Assembly: GCF_900070325.1 (NCBI RefSeq)
Contig: NZ_LN879430.1
Coordinates: 636,001 to 700,000 of the forward strand
Length of the DNA stretch: 64,000 nucleotides
Source of the DNA: Herbinix luporum
GTDB lineage: Bacteria; Bacillota; Clostridia; Lachnospirales; Lachnospiraceae
Direction: 5' to 3'
In this document: one piece after another, positions 45,700-54,714 of the stretch
Layout of the letters: each line of letters begins with the position of its first letter
Position numbering within the stretch: the first letter of the stretch is position 1
Translations under genes and position numbers: made by a program
Notes under the pieces: generated by a model
Databases searched by the model: none
What the model saw: the letters and a program-made list of their open reading frames with translations, nothing else
What the model was told of the DNA's origin: nothing

Positions 45700-47784
45700 A
45701 TGAATGTTTATGGTTCAGAAAAGATACGTAATGTTGTTTTGCTAGGCCACGGAAGCTGTGGCAAGACTACTTTAGTCGAAGCCATGGCTTACTCAACTGG
45801 AATTCTTAAACGTCAAGGCAAGGTTGAAGAGGGGAATACAATCAGTGACTACGACAAAGAAGAACAGAAAAGACTATTCTCCATAAGCACTACAGTAGTA
45901 CCTATTGAATATGAAGATACAAAAATCAACTTTTTAGACACACCGGGATATTTTGATTTTATAGGAGAGGTAGAGGAAGCATTAGCAGTTGCTGATGCCG
46001 CTGTTATTGTTGTGTCAGCTAAGTCCGGTGTAGAAGTAGGAACAATAAAGGCATGGGAGTTCTGTGAAAAGTACAATCTGCCTAGAATGTTCTTTGTTAC
46101 TGATATGGATGTAGACAATGCTAGTTTTAGAGAAGTAGTAGAGAATTTAAGTGAATTGTATGGCAAGAAGATTGCCCCTTTCCATGTACCTATTAGAGAA
46201 AATGAAAAATTCGTTGGATTTGTCAATGTTGTAAAGATGGCAGGTAGAAGATTTACAACAGGAAGTAATTATGAGGAATGTGAGATTCCTGATTATACTA
46301 TGGAAAATCTTTCGAAGTTTAGAGAAACCCTGCTGGAATCTGTTGCGGAAACCAGTGAAGAATTGCTGGATAAGTATTTTAGTGGTGAAGAATTTACCCA
46401 GCAAGAGATTTCTCAGGCGCTTCGAGCTAATGTTATAGATGGCTCTGTTGTCCCTGTACTAATGGGTTCAGGCCTTAATGCCCAAGGCACAACCATGCTT
46501 TTACAGGCAATTGTTAAGTATTTCCCCGACCCTACAAAGCTTACGATATCAGGCAAAAATGTAAAGACCGGTGAAAGCTTTGAAGGTAATTATGATTCTT
46601 CAAAACCATTTTCAGCAAGGGTATTTAAGACTATTGTCGATCCCTTTATCGGTAAATTTTCCTTATTTAAAGTCTGCTCAGGTGTTCTTAAGACTAATAC
46701 TCCCTTATACAATGTGAATAAAGATATTGAAGAAAAGGTTAATAAACTATATATCTTACGTGGAAAAGAACAAATAGAAGTAAATGAAATCCATGCCGGT
46801 GACATAGGTGCCCTGGCTAAACTGTCAGAAACAGCCACAGGAGACTCCCTGGCTACTAAGGCAGATCCTATTGAGTATGATCCTATTGAGGTATCAGAAC
46901 CTTATACTTATATCCGTTATAGGACCAAGAATAAGGGAGATGATGATAAAGTATCCCAAGCTTTGGCAAAACTTACAGATGAAGATCTTACCTTAAAAGT
47001 AGTAAATGATAAGGAAAATAGGCAGACCCTTCTTTATGGAATTGGTGATCAACATCTAGATGTAGCAGTAAGCAAACTTTTATCTAAATATAAGGTTGAT
47101 GTTGAAGTTTTGAAGCCTAGAGTACCTTATAGAGAGACTATACGTAAGAAGGTCAGTGTTCGCGGTAAACATAAAAAGCAATCCGGCGGACATGGTCAAT
47201 ACGGTGACGTTTTGATGGAATTTGAACCTTCAGGAGATTTAGAAAAAGAATATATCTTTGAAGAAAAAATATTTGGCGGTGCTGTACCTAAGAACTATTT
47301 CCCTGCTGTTGAAAAAGGCTTGCAGGAGAGTGTTCTTAAGGGACCTTTGGCAGGCTATCCGGTAGTAGGCATTAAAGCAACCTTAGTAGACGGATCTTAC
47401 CATCCTGTAGACTCTTCAGAAATGGCCTTTAAGCTGGCAACAATATTAGCCTTTAAGCAGGGATTTATGGAAGCTTCCCCTGTTCTTTTAGAGCCTATTG
47501 TATCTTTAAAGGTTCTTGTGCCGGACAAATTCACCGGTGATGTTATGGGTGATTTAAATAAGAGAAGGGGTCGTGTATTAGGTATGAATCCTGTTGACGG
47601 TAAACAGGAAATTTTGGCAGACATACCTTTAGCTGAACTACATGGATATTCTACGGATTTACGTTCTATGACCGGTGGTTTTGGGGAATTTTCATATGAG
47701 TTTGCTAGGTATGAGCAAGCTCCATCCGATGTACAACAAAAAGTAATTGAGGAGAATATTAAAGAGGAACAAAGTGAATCCTAA
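45700..47784 (+). CDS. Elongation factor G-like GTPase (EF-G2 paralogue)
   Basis: Translational GTPase, 694 residues. G1 GHGSCGKTT at about 15-23, switch region ISTTVVPIEYEDTKINFLDTPGYFDF, then G domain II (PFSARVFKTIVDPFIGKF), domain IV with HKKQSGGHGQYGDV, and EF-G C-terminal domains. The switch I Thr-rich stretch is SISTTVVP where canonical EF-G has RGITI, the G4 motif reads VTDMD instead of NKxD, and the gene stands alone rather than in the rpsL-rpsG-fusA-tufA cluster, so this is a FusA2/EF-G2-type paralogue whose role is uncertain. ATG 45700 behind ATGGAGGAATATGGT is preferred over TTG 45652. Confidence 0.92.
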   Translation: MNVYGSEKIRNVVLLGHGSCGKTTLVEAMAYSTGILKRQGKVEEGNTISDYDKEEQKRLFSISTTVVPIEYEDTKINFLDTPGYFDFIGEVEEALAVADAAVIVVSAKSGVEVGTIKAWEFCEKYNLPRMFFVTDMDVDNASFREVVENLSELYGKKIAPFHVPIRENEKFVGFVNVVKMAGRRFTTGSNYEECEIPDYTMENLSKFRETLLESVAETSEELLDKYFSGEEFTQQEISQALRANVIDGSVVPVLMGSGLNAQGTTMLLQAIVKYFPDPTKLTISGKNVKTGESFEGNYDSSKPFSARVFKTIVDPFIGKFSLFKVCSGVLKTNTPLYNVNKDIEEKVNKLYILRGKEQIEVNEIHAGDIGALAKLSETATGDSLATKADPIEYDPIEVSEPYTYIRYRTKNKGDDDKVSQALAKLTDEDLTLKVVNDKENRQTLLYGIGDQHLDVAVSKLLSKYKVDVEVLKPRVPYRETIRKKVSVRGKHKKQSGGHGQYGDVLMEFEPSGDLEKEYIFEEKIFGGAVPKNYFPAVEKGLQESVLKGPLAGYPVVGIKATLVDGSYHPVDSSEMAFKLATILAFKQGFMEASPVLLEPIVSLKVLVPDKFTGDVMGDLNKRRGRVLGMNPVDGKQEILADIPLAELHGYSTDLRSMTGGFGEFSYEFARYEQAPSDVQQKVIEENIKEEQSES

Positions 47785-47818
47785 TAAATAAGATTAAAAT
47801 ATCTAATAAGTAGATATC

Positions 47819-47847
47819 TTGTATGATTTAGTAACATTTGATACAAT
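47819..47847 (+). promoter_or_regulatory. Promoter of the NCS2 purine permease
   Basis: TTGTAT (47819-47824), 17 bases, TACAAT (47842-47847), 49 bases before the start codon. No purine riboswitch sequence is visible. Confidence 0.7.
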
Positions 47848-47896
47848 TATTCCGTGATAAATAATCTATTTATTAGGAATTTACTGGAGGAAGCAT

Positions 47897-49291
47897 ATGT
47901 TAGAAAGAATGTTCAAGTTGGAAGAAAACAAAACCAATGTTAAAACAGAAGTGATGGCAGGAATTACGACATTTATGACTATGGCTTACATTCTTGCTGT
48001 AAACCCAAGTACCATGACAGCTTTTAATGATATTTTAGGACTTGAGGGCTCTGCTAGAATGAACCCCAATGGAGTATTTATGGCAACAGCCATATCGTCA
48101 TTTATTGCTACTTTATTAATGGCCTTTTTAGCAAACTATCCTTTTGCCTTAGCTCCCGGTATGGGACTAAATGCATATTTTGCTTATACGGTAGTTATAA
48201 AAATGGGTTATTCCTGGCAGGTTGCCTTAACAGCAGTATTTATTGAAGGATTAATTTTTATACTCTTATCTTTAACTAAAGTTCGTGAAGCAATTTTTAG
48301 TTCGATTCCGATGACCTTAAAGCTTGCGGTTAGTGCTGGTATAGGTTTATTCATAGCTTTTTTAGGTTTACAGAACGCGGGAATTGTTGAGGACAATGCA
48401 GCCACACTAGTTCAATTTCATGCTTTTAATGGAGAAGGAGTAACACGAACTGAAAATGTAAGTGTTATACTTGCGATTATCGGTGTATTAATAACTGCAA
48501 TACTGTTAATTAAAAAGGTAAAGGGCGGTATTTTATTTGGAATTCTTGCAACTTGGATTCTTGGTATCATATGCCAACTTTCAGGACTTTATATTGTTGA
48601 TCCGGCTGCCGGATATTATTCCTTACTTCCTGATTTTTCCGGAGGCTTTCAACTATCTGCTCTAGCTGATGTGGCATTTAAATTGGATTTTTCCAATATT
48701 TTATCTCTAGACTTTTTTGTAGTTGTATTTGCCTTTCTCTTTGTTGACCTATTCGATACATTAGGAACCTTAATTGGTGTTGCTTCTAAATCGAATATGT
48801 TAGATAAAGATGGCAATTTGCCACGTATAAAAGGTGCTCTAATGGCTGATGCAGTAGGAACAACTGCAGGTGCTTTACTTGGAACATCTACAGTAACAAC
48901 CTATGTAGAAAGTGCTACCGGTGTATCTGAAGGTGGAAGAACAGGACTTACATCCTTTGTTGTAGCAATATTATTCGGTCTTTCCATTTTCTTATCACCT
49001 GTTTTCTTGGCAATTCCCAGTTTTGCCACAGCACCGGCTCTTATTATTGTAGGTTTCTACATGATAAGTTCTATACTAAAAATTGACTTTGATGATATGT
49101 CAGAAGCAATTCCGGCATTTATATGTCTCATAGCTATGCCTTTTACCTATAGTATATCTGAGGGAATCGCCTTTGGTATTATTTCATACGTAGTAATCAA
49201 CTTGATTACCGGTAAGGTAAAAGAGAAAAAAATCAGTGTTGTCATGTATATATTAGCAATAGCATTTATACTAAAATATATATTTATGTAA
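47897..49291 (+). CDS. NCS2-family nucleobase permease (AzgA/PbuG-type)
   Basis: Proton-linked purine importer of the inner membrane, 464 residues, about 12-14 membrane segments. The N-terminus (FKLEENKTNVKTEVMAGITT), ANYPFALAPGMGLNAYFAYTV near segment 3, and VDLFDTLGTLIGVASKSN mark the AzgA-like branch, which carries hypoxanthine, guanine or adenine. It has its own promoter and a terminator after the stop. No purine genes adjoin. ATG follows TACTGGAGGAAGCAT. Confidence 0.94.
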   Translation: MLERMFKLEENKTNVKTEVMAGITTFMTMAYILAVNPSTMTAFNDILGLEGSARMNPNGVFMATAISSFIATLLMAFLANYPFALAPGMGLNAYFAYTVVIKMGYSWQVALTAVFIEGLIFILLSLTKVREAIFSSIPMTLKLAVSAGIGLFIAFLGLQNAGIVEDNAATLVQFHAFNGEGVTRTENVSVILAIIGVLITAILLIKKVKGGILFGILATWILGIICQLSGLYIVDPAAGYYSLLPDFSGGFQLSALADVAFKLDFSNILSLDFFVVVFAFLFVDLFDTLGTLIGVASKSNMLDKDGNLPRIKGALMADAVGTTAGALLGTSTVTTYVESATGVSEGGRTGLTSFVVAILFGLSIFLSPVFLAIPSFATAPALIIVGFYMISSILKIDFDDMSEAIPAFICLIAMPFTYSISEGIAFGIISYVVINLITGKVKEKKISVVMYILAIAFILKYIFM

Positions 49292-49320
49292 ATGTTTAAG
49301 AAGATTTTATTGTTGTTTTT

Positions 49321-49356
49321 AATGATGCCTCATAAATAACATGGGGCATCATTTTT
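49321..49356 (+). terminator. Intrinsic terminator after the purine permease gene
   Basis: AATGATGCC(TCAT) pairs with (ATGG)GGCATCATT, followed by TTT. Confidence 0.82.
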
Positions 49357-49382
49357 AAAGAAAATTATTTTAAAATTTACTA

Positions 49383-49411
49383 TTGATTTATTAATGCAAA
49401 TACTGTATCAT
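49383..49411 (+). promoter_or_regulatory. Promoter of the uracil permease
   Basis: TTGATT (49383-49388), 17 bases, TATCAT (49406-49411). Confidence 0.65.
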
Positions 49412-49464
49412 ATACAAGGTTAAAATTTAAAATTATACAAAACATAAAATTAAAGGAGAAAGAT

Positions 49465-50760
49465 ATGGGAGAGAAATCACTACACAAAAAAATCATACTT
49501 GGTCTTCAGCATGTATTAGCCATGTTTGGTGCAACGGTATTAGTGCCCGCATTGACAGGGCTTGATACTTCAATTACACTATTTTGTGCAGGGACAGGAA
49601 CCTTGTTATTTCATTTAATAACAAAAAATAAGGTTCCTGTTTTTTTGGGCTCAAGTTTTGCATTTATGGTTGGAATAACAGCTGTTATAGGTGATTCTAG
49701 GATAGGTGATCCTGATTTTTTGCCTAAACTTGCAGCTGTAAAGGGCGGATTGATTGTTGCGGGTCTTATATATGCAATCTTTTCAATAATAATTAAGCTA
49801 GTTGGTTATGAAAAGGTCAATAAGCTATTACCTCCTATTGTAACTGGACCGATTATAATTGTAATAGGATTAAGATTAAGTGCTACTGCAATTAACAGTG
49901 CATTTTATCTACAAAATGATGCTGGTGAAATGGTATTTAGCTTAAAAGCAGTATTAATAACAGTCATTGTTCTTGCAACTTGCATTGGAATATCTGTATT
50001 TGCAAAGGGAATATATAATTTAATGCCAATTCTTTTTGCTATCATTATTGGATATTTGGTATGTATACCATTAGGACTTGTTAACTTGGATCCGGTTAAA
50101 AATGCAGAATTTTTCTCCTTAATGGATTCAAATATTAAATCACAGTTATTTTTACTTCCTAAATTTAATCTGGATGCAATACTTGCAATTGCCCCAATTT
50201 CCTTAGTTACATTAATTGAGCATGTAGGAGATATAACTACCAACAGTGCTGTTTGTGGTAAGAACTTCATGGATGATCCGGGAGTTCATAGAACTCTTAT
50301 GGGTGATGGATTGGCAACTGCCTGGGCCGGTTTACTTGGTGGACCTGCAAATACAACTTATAGTGAAAATACCGGTGTACTGGCTGTTACACAGAATTAT
50401 GATCCGGCTGTTATCCGTATAGCGGCCTGTATTGCAATAGTAATGGGCTTGATTGGGAAGTTTGGGGGTTTTGTAACCAGTATTCCTTCACCGGTAACCG
50501 GAGGCATAAGTATTGTCTTGTATGGTATGATTTCTTCTGTCGGTGTTAGAATTTTGATTAATTCCAGACTTAACTTTGGTAATAGTAGAAACCTTATGAT
50601 TGCAGCGATTATTTTTGTATTAGGAATCGGTTGTGATAGTATACCGATTACAGATACAGTAAGTGTATCAGGACTTGCTCTTGCTGCTGTTGCAGGTATA
50701 GTTTTAGCAATTTTACTTCCTGTAGGTAAAGATGATGTTTTACAAATAGATAATAATTAA
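49465..50760 (+). CDS. uraA: Uracil permease, UraA/PyrP-type NCS2 transporter
   Basis: Inner-membrane proton-uracil symporter, 431 residues, 14 predicted segments. GLQHVLAMFGATVLVPALTG at the N-terminus, ISLVTLIEHVGDITTNSAVCG (with the Glu and His region that binds the base) and the GGPANTTYSENTGVLAVTQ motif are typical of UraA. It is a different branch from the permease upstream and has its own promoter. I see no PyrR-type antiterminator. It ends at a terminator. Confidence 0.94.
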   Translation: MGEKSLHKKIILGLQHVLAMFGATVLVPALTGLDTSITLFCAGTGTLLFHLITKNKVPVFLGSSFAFMVGITAVIGDSRIGDPDFLPKLAAVKGGLIVAGLIYAIFSIIIKLVGYEKVNKLLPPIVTGPIIIVIGLRLSATAINSAFYLQNDAGEMVFSLKAVLITVIVLATCIGISVFAKGIYNLMPILFAIIIGYLVCIPLGLVNLDPVKNAEFFSLMDSNIKSQLFLLPKFNLDAILAIAPISLVTLIEHVGDITTNSAVCGKNFMDDPGVHRTLMGDGLATAWAGLLGGPANTTYSENTGVLAVTQNYDPAVIRIAACIAIVMGLIGKFGGFVTSIPSPVTGGISIVLYGMISSVGVRILINSRLNFGNSRNLMIAAIIFVLGIGCDSIPITDTVSVSGLALAAVAGIVLAILLPVGKDDVLQIDNN

Positions 50761-50796
50761 CACTTTAGATTTTAATTGATTTGCAATTAAGAAAAT

Positions 50797-50861
50797 AACC
50801 ATCTCATAACACTACCGATAAATTTACCAAAATTAAAAGGGGTTTATGAGATGGTTTTTAT
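50797..50861 (+). terminator. Intrinsic terminator after the uracil permease gene
   Basis: AACCATCTCATAA pairs with TTATGAGATGGTT around a 34-base loop, followed by TTTATTT. Confidence 0.85.
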
Positions 50862-50866
50862 TTATC

Positions 50867-50895
50867 TTGGCACTATTTTACTGATATGTTATAAT
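50867..50895 (+). promoter_or_regulatory. Promoter of the DUF4153 gene
   Basis: TTGGCA (50867-50872), 17 bases, TATAAT (50890-50895). About 115 bases of leader follow before the ATG at 51016. Confidence 0.72.
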
Positions 50896-51015
50896 ATTTA
50901 GGATATTATAAGATTAGTTGTAACAACTTATTTAGAACATTGAAAGTCCCCTAGTATTTTAAAAGTAGAACAGGGTGTCAGACTTGACACTACTTATAAA
51001 AAAGGAGATTCTTAT

Positions 51016-52800
51016 ATGAAGAAAAGAGATAAGATTTTAACAACCCTCCAGGGCCTTACTTCGACAGTTAAACGTTATCCGGTTTCTATAATATTGTTTT
51101 TATGTTCGGCTATATTAACCTCATGTTACATTAATAACAATAAGTTAACTAATTTTTCAGAGTTTTTAATTTCATTTTTGCTTGGTGCAACTATATATAT
51201 GCTATTGCAGATGATTTATGAGCGCTTTTTCTCGGGAACAAAAATTAGACTTGTTTTTTGTGCTGTAGCAATTCTTGCAGCAACTATATATTATTTGGTC
51301 CTGGTGTATGTACTAAAAGCATTTAATCCTGAAACAGTTATAAGAACTATGGTAATCTTTTTTATATTAATTATTGGATTTATATGGATACCGTCTATAA
51401 AGTCCAAAATTGGATTTAGTGAAAGCTTTATGGCTGTATTTAAGGCATTCTTTATAGTTGCTTTTTATGCCGGTGTATTATATTTAGGTGCGGCCCTAGT
51501 ACTTATGGCAACTAATAATTTGATTGTCGAGGTAGATAGTAAAGCATATTTCCATGTGGGCAGTATAATAGCTTTTATATATGCCCCCATACATTTTCTT
51601 TCCCTAATACCCATATATCCTGGATTTTCAGAAAATGATAATTTGGATAAAGTTGATGGGGAAACAGACAGTGATTTAGAAGAACTGAAACCTTCTAAAT
51701 TTTTAAATGGGCTGATTTCATATATTGTAATCCCTATTACCACTATATTTACTGCCATACTTTTATTATATATCCTTCTTAATATTACCGGAGACTTTTG
51801 GAAAGACAATTTAATGGAACCTTTACTGGTATCATATTCTATTACAGTAATAACAGTGTATTTGTTAGCTTCTGTAATAGACAGCAAAGCCACAAAATAT
51901 TTTAGAATGGTCTTTCCTAAAGTTTTAATTCCTGTGGTTTTATTTCAGACGGTTTCAAGCATATTAAAAATCGGAGAACTGGGTATTACTAGCGGCAGAT
52001 ATTATGTGATAATGTTTGGTATCTTTGCCACAGTATCTGCAGTAATTTTTAGCATTTTGCCAAATAAAAAGAACAATATTATTGCCCCCATACTAATTAT
52101 TCTTTCTATAATTTCCATACTTCCCCCGGTGGATGCTTTTACAATCAGCAAAGGAAATCAGATTAACCGTTTGCATAAGGTTTTAATAAAAAATGAAATG
52201 CTTGAAGATGATATGATAATTCCTAAGGCTGACCTTTCTAATGAGGATAAAGAGGTTATTAGAGATACTATCCGTTATTTAGATGATATGGATTATATAG
52301 AGGATATAAACTGGCTTCAGTCCTATAATGAAACAGAGGATTTTGAGAAAACCTTTGGCTTTTATCAATATGAATGGACAATAAAGAAATACGAAACATA
52401 CAATCTATACCTGCCGGAGAAGACAGGTATTGATGTGTCCTTGTATGACTTTTTTATAGCAGCTAATTTAGATTGGAATAATCAAGATACAAACTTATTA
52501 GCTGAGCCATGGGGAGATAAGGGATATTTCTTGATATTAGAGAATACAAAGGATAATAGTGATCTTGTTTTAATGAACAATACAGAAGATGAGTTACTTA
52601 GGTACTCCTTAAATCAAATTTTTGCTAAGATTAAGGATAGGCAGGAGCGTAGTGGAATTTTATCCCCCAATGAATCGGAATTTAGAATTGAAAATGACAA
52701 TGCAATAGTTTCTATTATCACAAGAAATATCACATGGGAGATTTGGGAAGATAGGGAATATAAAAATATCGATGCCTATATAATGGTGAAGATTAAATAA
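51016..52800 (+). CDS. DUF4153-type membrane protein
   Basis: 594 residues. The N-terminal two thirds contain 9-11 hydrophobic segments, with GLTSTVKRYPVSIILFLCSA opening the DUF4153 pattern. The last 200 residues are soluble and probably extracytoplasmic. Function of the family is not known. ATG is behind AAAAAGGAGATTCTTAT. It has its own promoter and is followed after 39 bases by a cyclophilin lipoprotein, probably in one transcript. Confidence 0.85.
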   Translation: MKKRDKILTTLQGLTSTVKRYPVSIILFLCSAILTSCYINNNKLTNFSEFLISFLLGATIYMLLQMIYERFFSGTKIRLVFCAVAILAATIYYLVLVYVLKAFNPETVIRTMVIFFILIIGFIWIPSIKSKIGFSESFMAVFKAFFIVAFYAGVLYLGAALVLMATNNLIVEVDSKAYFHVGSIIAFIYAPIHFLSLIPIYPGFSENDNLDKVDGETDSDLEELKPSKFLNGLISYIVIPITTIFTAILLLYILLNITGDFWKDNLMEPLLVSYSITVITVYLLASVIDSKATKYFRMVFPKVLIPVVLFQTVSSILKIGELGITSGRYYVIMFGIFATVSAVIFSILPNKKNNIIAPILIILSIISILPPVDAFTISKGNQINRLHKVLIKNEMLEDDMIIPKADLSNEDKEVIRDTIRYLDDMDYIEDINWLQSYNETEDFEKTFGFYQYEWTIKKYETYNLYLPEKTGIDVSLYDFFIAANLDWNNQDTNLLAEPWGDKGYFLILENTKDNSDLVLMNNTEDELLRYSLNQIFAKIKDRQERSGILSPNESEFRIENDNAIVSIITRNITWEIWEDREYKNIDAYIMVKIK

Positions 52801-52839
52801 GCTTTAATATAATATTTGAGATATTAAGGAGCACTGATT

Positions 52840-53526
52840 ATGAAGAAAACATATTTGATATTCTTATTAATTATTTCAATATTTTCTATGAGCAGCTGTG
52901 GGAAAAAGGAAAGTAGTAGTTCTCAATTTTCAGAACCTGAATTAGGAGAAACAGTTGCCGAAATAGTAATTAAAGATCATGGTTCAATATTTGTTAAGTT
53001 TTTTAAAGAGGAAGCACCAAAAGCTGTGGAAAATTTTATAACCCATGCAAAGGAAGGCTATTATGATGGTCTGACATTTCATAGAATAATTGAAGATTTT
53101 ATGATACAAGGTGGAGATCCTTTAGGTACAGGTACCGGTGGAGAAAGTATATGGGGCGAAAATTTTGAGGACGAGTTTTCAAAAAATCTACACCCATATA
53201 GGGGAGCCCTTTGTATGGCCAATGCAGGTCCTAATACCAATGGCAGTCAATTTTTTATTGTACAGTCAAAAGAAACCTACGATGATCAAACACTTAATCA
53301 GATATCGGAAAAATATGGAATGAAATTTGATAAGCAGGCTAGAAAAAACTATGGAGAAGTTGGAGGTACTCCATGGCTATTTGAATATCACACAGTATTT
53401 GGTCAGGTTTATGATGGTTATGATGTCTTGGATTCGGTAGCAGGAGTAGAAAAAATTGATGAATATAATGGTGTTCCTGCCGAACCTGTAATAATCGAGA
53501 CAATACGAGTGTTTGAATACGAATAA
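52840..53526 (+). CDS. Cyclophilin-type peptidyl-prolyl isomerase lipoprotein
   Basis: Extracellular membrane-anchored foldase, 228 residues. Lipoprotein signal with lipobox MSSC then GKKES. The cyclophilin domain (about 45-225) has AVENFITHAKEGYYDGLTFHRII with the catalytic Arg in FHR, FMIQGGDPLGTGTGG, and LCMANAGPNTNGSQFFI. It accelerates proline isomerisation in exported proteins. ATG behind TTAAGGAGCACTGATT. Confidence 0.94.
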   Translation: MKKTYLIFLLIISIFSMSSCGKKESSSSQFSEPELGETVAEIVIKDHGSIFVKFFKEEAPKAVENFITHAKEGYYDGLTFHRIIEDFMIQGGDPLGTGTGGESIWGENFEDEFSKNLHPYRGALCMANAGPNTNGSQFFIVQSKETYDDQTLNQISEKYGMKFDKQARKNYGEVGGTPWLFEYHTVFGQVYDGYDVLDSVAGVEKIDEYNGVPAEPVIIETIRVFEYE

Positions 53527-53558
53527 AAAAGATTAAGTTTTGGAAGGGGAATTGCATA

Positions 53559-53993
53559 ATGAAGGTGTCAACAAAGGGTAGATATGGCCTACGTGCAATG
53601 ATAGATTTGGCACTGTATTCAAAAAATGAATTGGTACCCTTAATTAGTATTGCCCAAAGGCAAGATATATCTAAAAGTTACTTAGAGCAGGTGTTTTCTG
53701 CTTTGCGAAAAGCAGGATTAGTTAAAAGTATAAAGGGAGCTCAGGGAGGTTATGAGTTAGCAAAGGATGCAAAAGAAATAACCGTGGGAATGATTCTAAG
53801 AGCACTAGAAGGTGATTTATCCGTAGTTCCAATGGAGGATGAAGTTGTAAGCAACCGGATAGAAAGCTATATCAGAGATAATATTTGGAATGAGATTGAT
53901 GAAAGAGTTTTTTCTTTTATAGATGGGCTTACATTAAAGGATATTACTGAGAGTTATTTACAAAAGGATTCTACTCCCATGTATTATATTTAG
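53559..53993 (+). CDS. Rrf2-family transcriptional regulator without iron-sulfur cysteines
   Basis: 144 residues. The winged HTH (MKVSTKGRYGLRAMIDLALY, then SYLEQVFSALRKAGLVKSIKGAQGGYELAK) is a clear Rrf2/IscR hallmark. The region that in IscR holds three Cys (after about residue 90) has none, and there is no Cys anywhere, so it cannot bind an iron-sulfur cluster as IscR does. It is closer to CymR-like regulators of cysteine metabolism (inference). No iscS or cysK gene is adjacent. ATG is behind TGGAAGGGGAATTGCATA. Confidence 0.93.
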   Translation: MKVSTKGRYGLRAMIDLALYSKNELVPLISIAQRQDISKSYLEQVFSALRKAGLVKSIKGAQGGYELAKDAKEITVGMILRALEGDLSVVPMEDEVVSNRIESYIRDNIWNEIDERVFSFIDGLTLKDITESYLQKDSTPMYYI

Positions 53994-54033
53994 TGTAATC
54001 AAATTTAAGTAATAATCAGTATATAGAAAAAAG

Positions 54034-54067
54034 AAGGATAAGTTGATATAAAGACTTATCCTTTTTT
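54034..54067. terminator. Bidirectional terminator after the Rrf2 gene
   Basis: AAGGATAAGT pairs with ACTTATCCTT around a 10-base loop, with A-rich left and T-rich right flanks, so it can serve both the Rrf2 gene and the small gene on the minus strand. Confidence 0.88.
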
Positions 54068-54077
54068 AATTCTCTAC

Positions 54078-54272
54078 TTATTTAATCTCTCTTGCAGGCA
54101 TTTCATCAGGTATAGAAGGGGTTGCTGTAGCCGGGGTAGTAGGTACTATCTCCGGAGCAATAATCTTGCTTGTATCATTATCTATATTCTTTCCGGTATG
54201 AACAGAGTCACTATTATTTTTTTCTCCGGTTCTTTTTGTAGGGGTTGCCTTACTATCATGGAATCTATCCAT
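54078..54272 (-). CDS. Small Thr/Pro-rich hydrophilic protein, 64 residues
   Basis: A short minus-strand gene starting MDRFHDSKATPTKRTGEKNN and with a Thr/Pro/Ala middle (PEIVPTTPATATPSIPDE). The ribosome site AAAGGAGAAAGCTA is strong. No hydrophobic segment, Cys or domain, so it is probably disordered. Function unknown. Composition is unlike surrounding genes but the ribosome site and terminator support expression. Confidence 0.6.
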   Translation of the reverse strand: MDRFHDSKATPTKRTGEKNNSDSVHTGKNIDNDTSKIIAPEIVPTTPATATPSIPDEMPAREIK

Positions 54273-54714
54273 TAGCTTTCTCCTTTCTTTAGTTCAAAAG
54301 TTGTAAAAAGATATGTTATTAGTTTAAGTAAAAAAACGATAATTATACCAAAATTATATTGACAAAATAGTTATAATATGGTAAAAATAACAGTAAAGTT
54401 AATAAATATGTAATAAATATTTAAAAACAATGAAATAAACTTCTTGATACATCTTAAGTGATTTATGCTCTTACCCCTTGCAAGAAGCAGGTTTTACCAT
54501 ATCCTATAAAACACTTAAAATGGGCAGTAAAAGCAAAAATTCAATGGAGTAACAAGGAAAAAATACATGAAATTTATAGAAATTGCAGAAGTTAAAAAGC
54601 ACCTGTTTATACCGTTAATTGGAAGATAGGACAGTATTTAACTGTTGAAGCCATTGTTCTACTGTGGTAGTCTTAAGGGGCAGCAAGACAGACACCACAC
54701 AGGAGGTAAAAATA
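54273..54714 (+). other. 442-base gap with unexplained structured leader before the CAP gene
   Basis: TTGACA (54359-54364) with a weak -10 (TAAAAA, 54382) would give a leader of about 320 bases. Inside, TTAAGTG/CACTTAA (54454/54512 region) and GTGGTAGTCTT/AAGAC-CACCAC (54664-54698), the latter just before the ribosome site, can pair. A frame at 54458-54595 (45 codons, opening VIYALTPCKKQVLPYPIKHL) and a 20-codon ORF at 54567-54629 look protein-like but I cannot support either as a gene. No known riboswitch recognised. Confidence 0.4.

Noticed and set aside
54400..54714. Cyclic-di-GMP or cyclic-di-AMP riboswitch before the CAP gene
   Set aside because: The conserved cores of these riboswitches cannot be found. 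Left as an unexplained leader.
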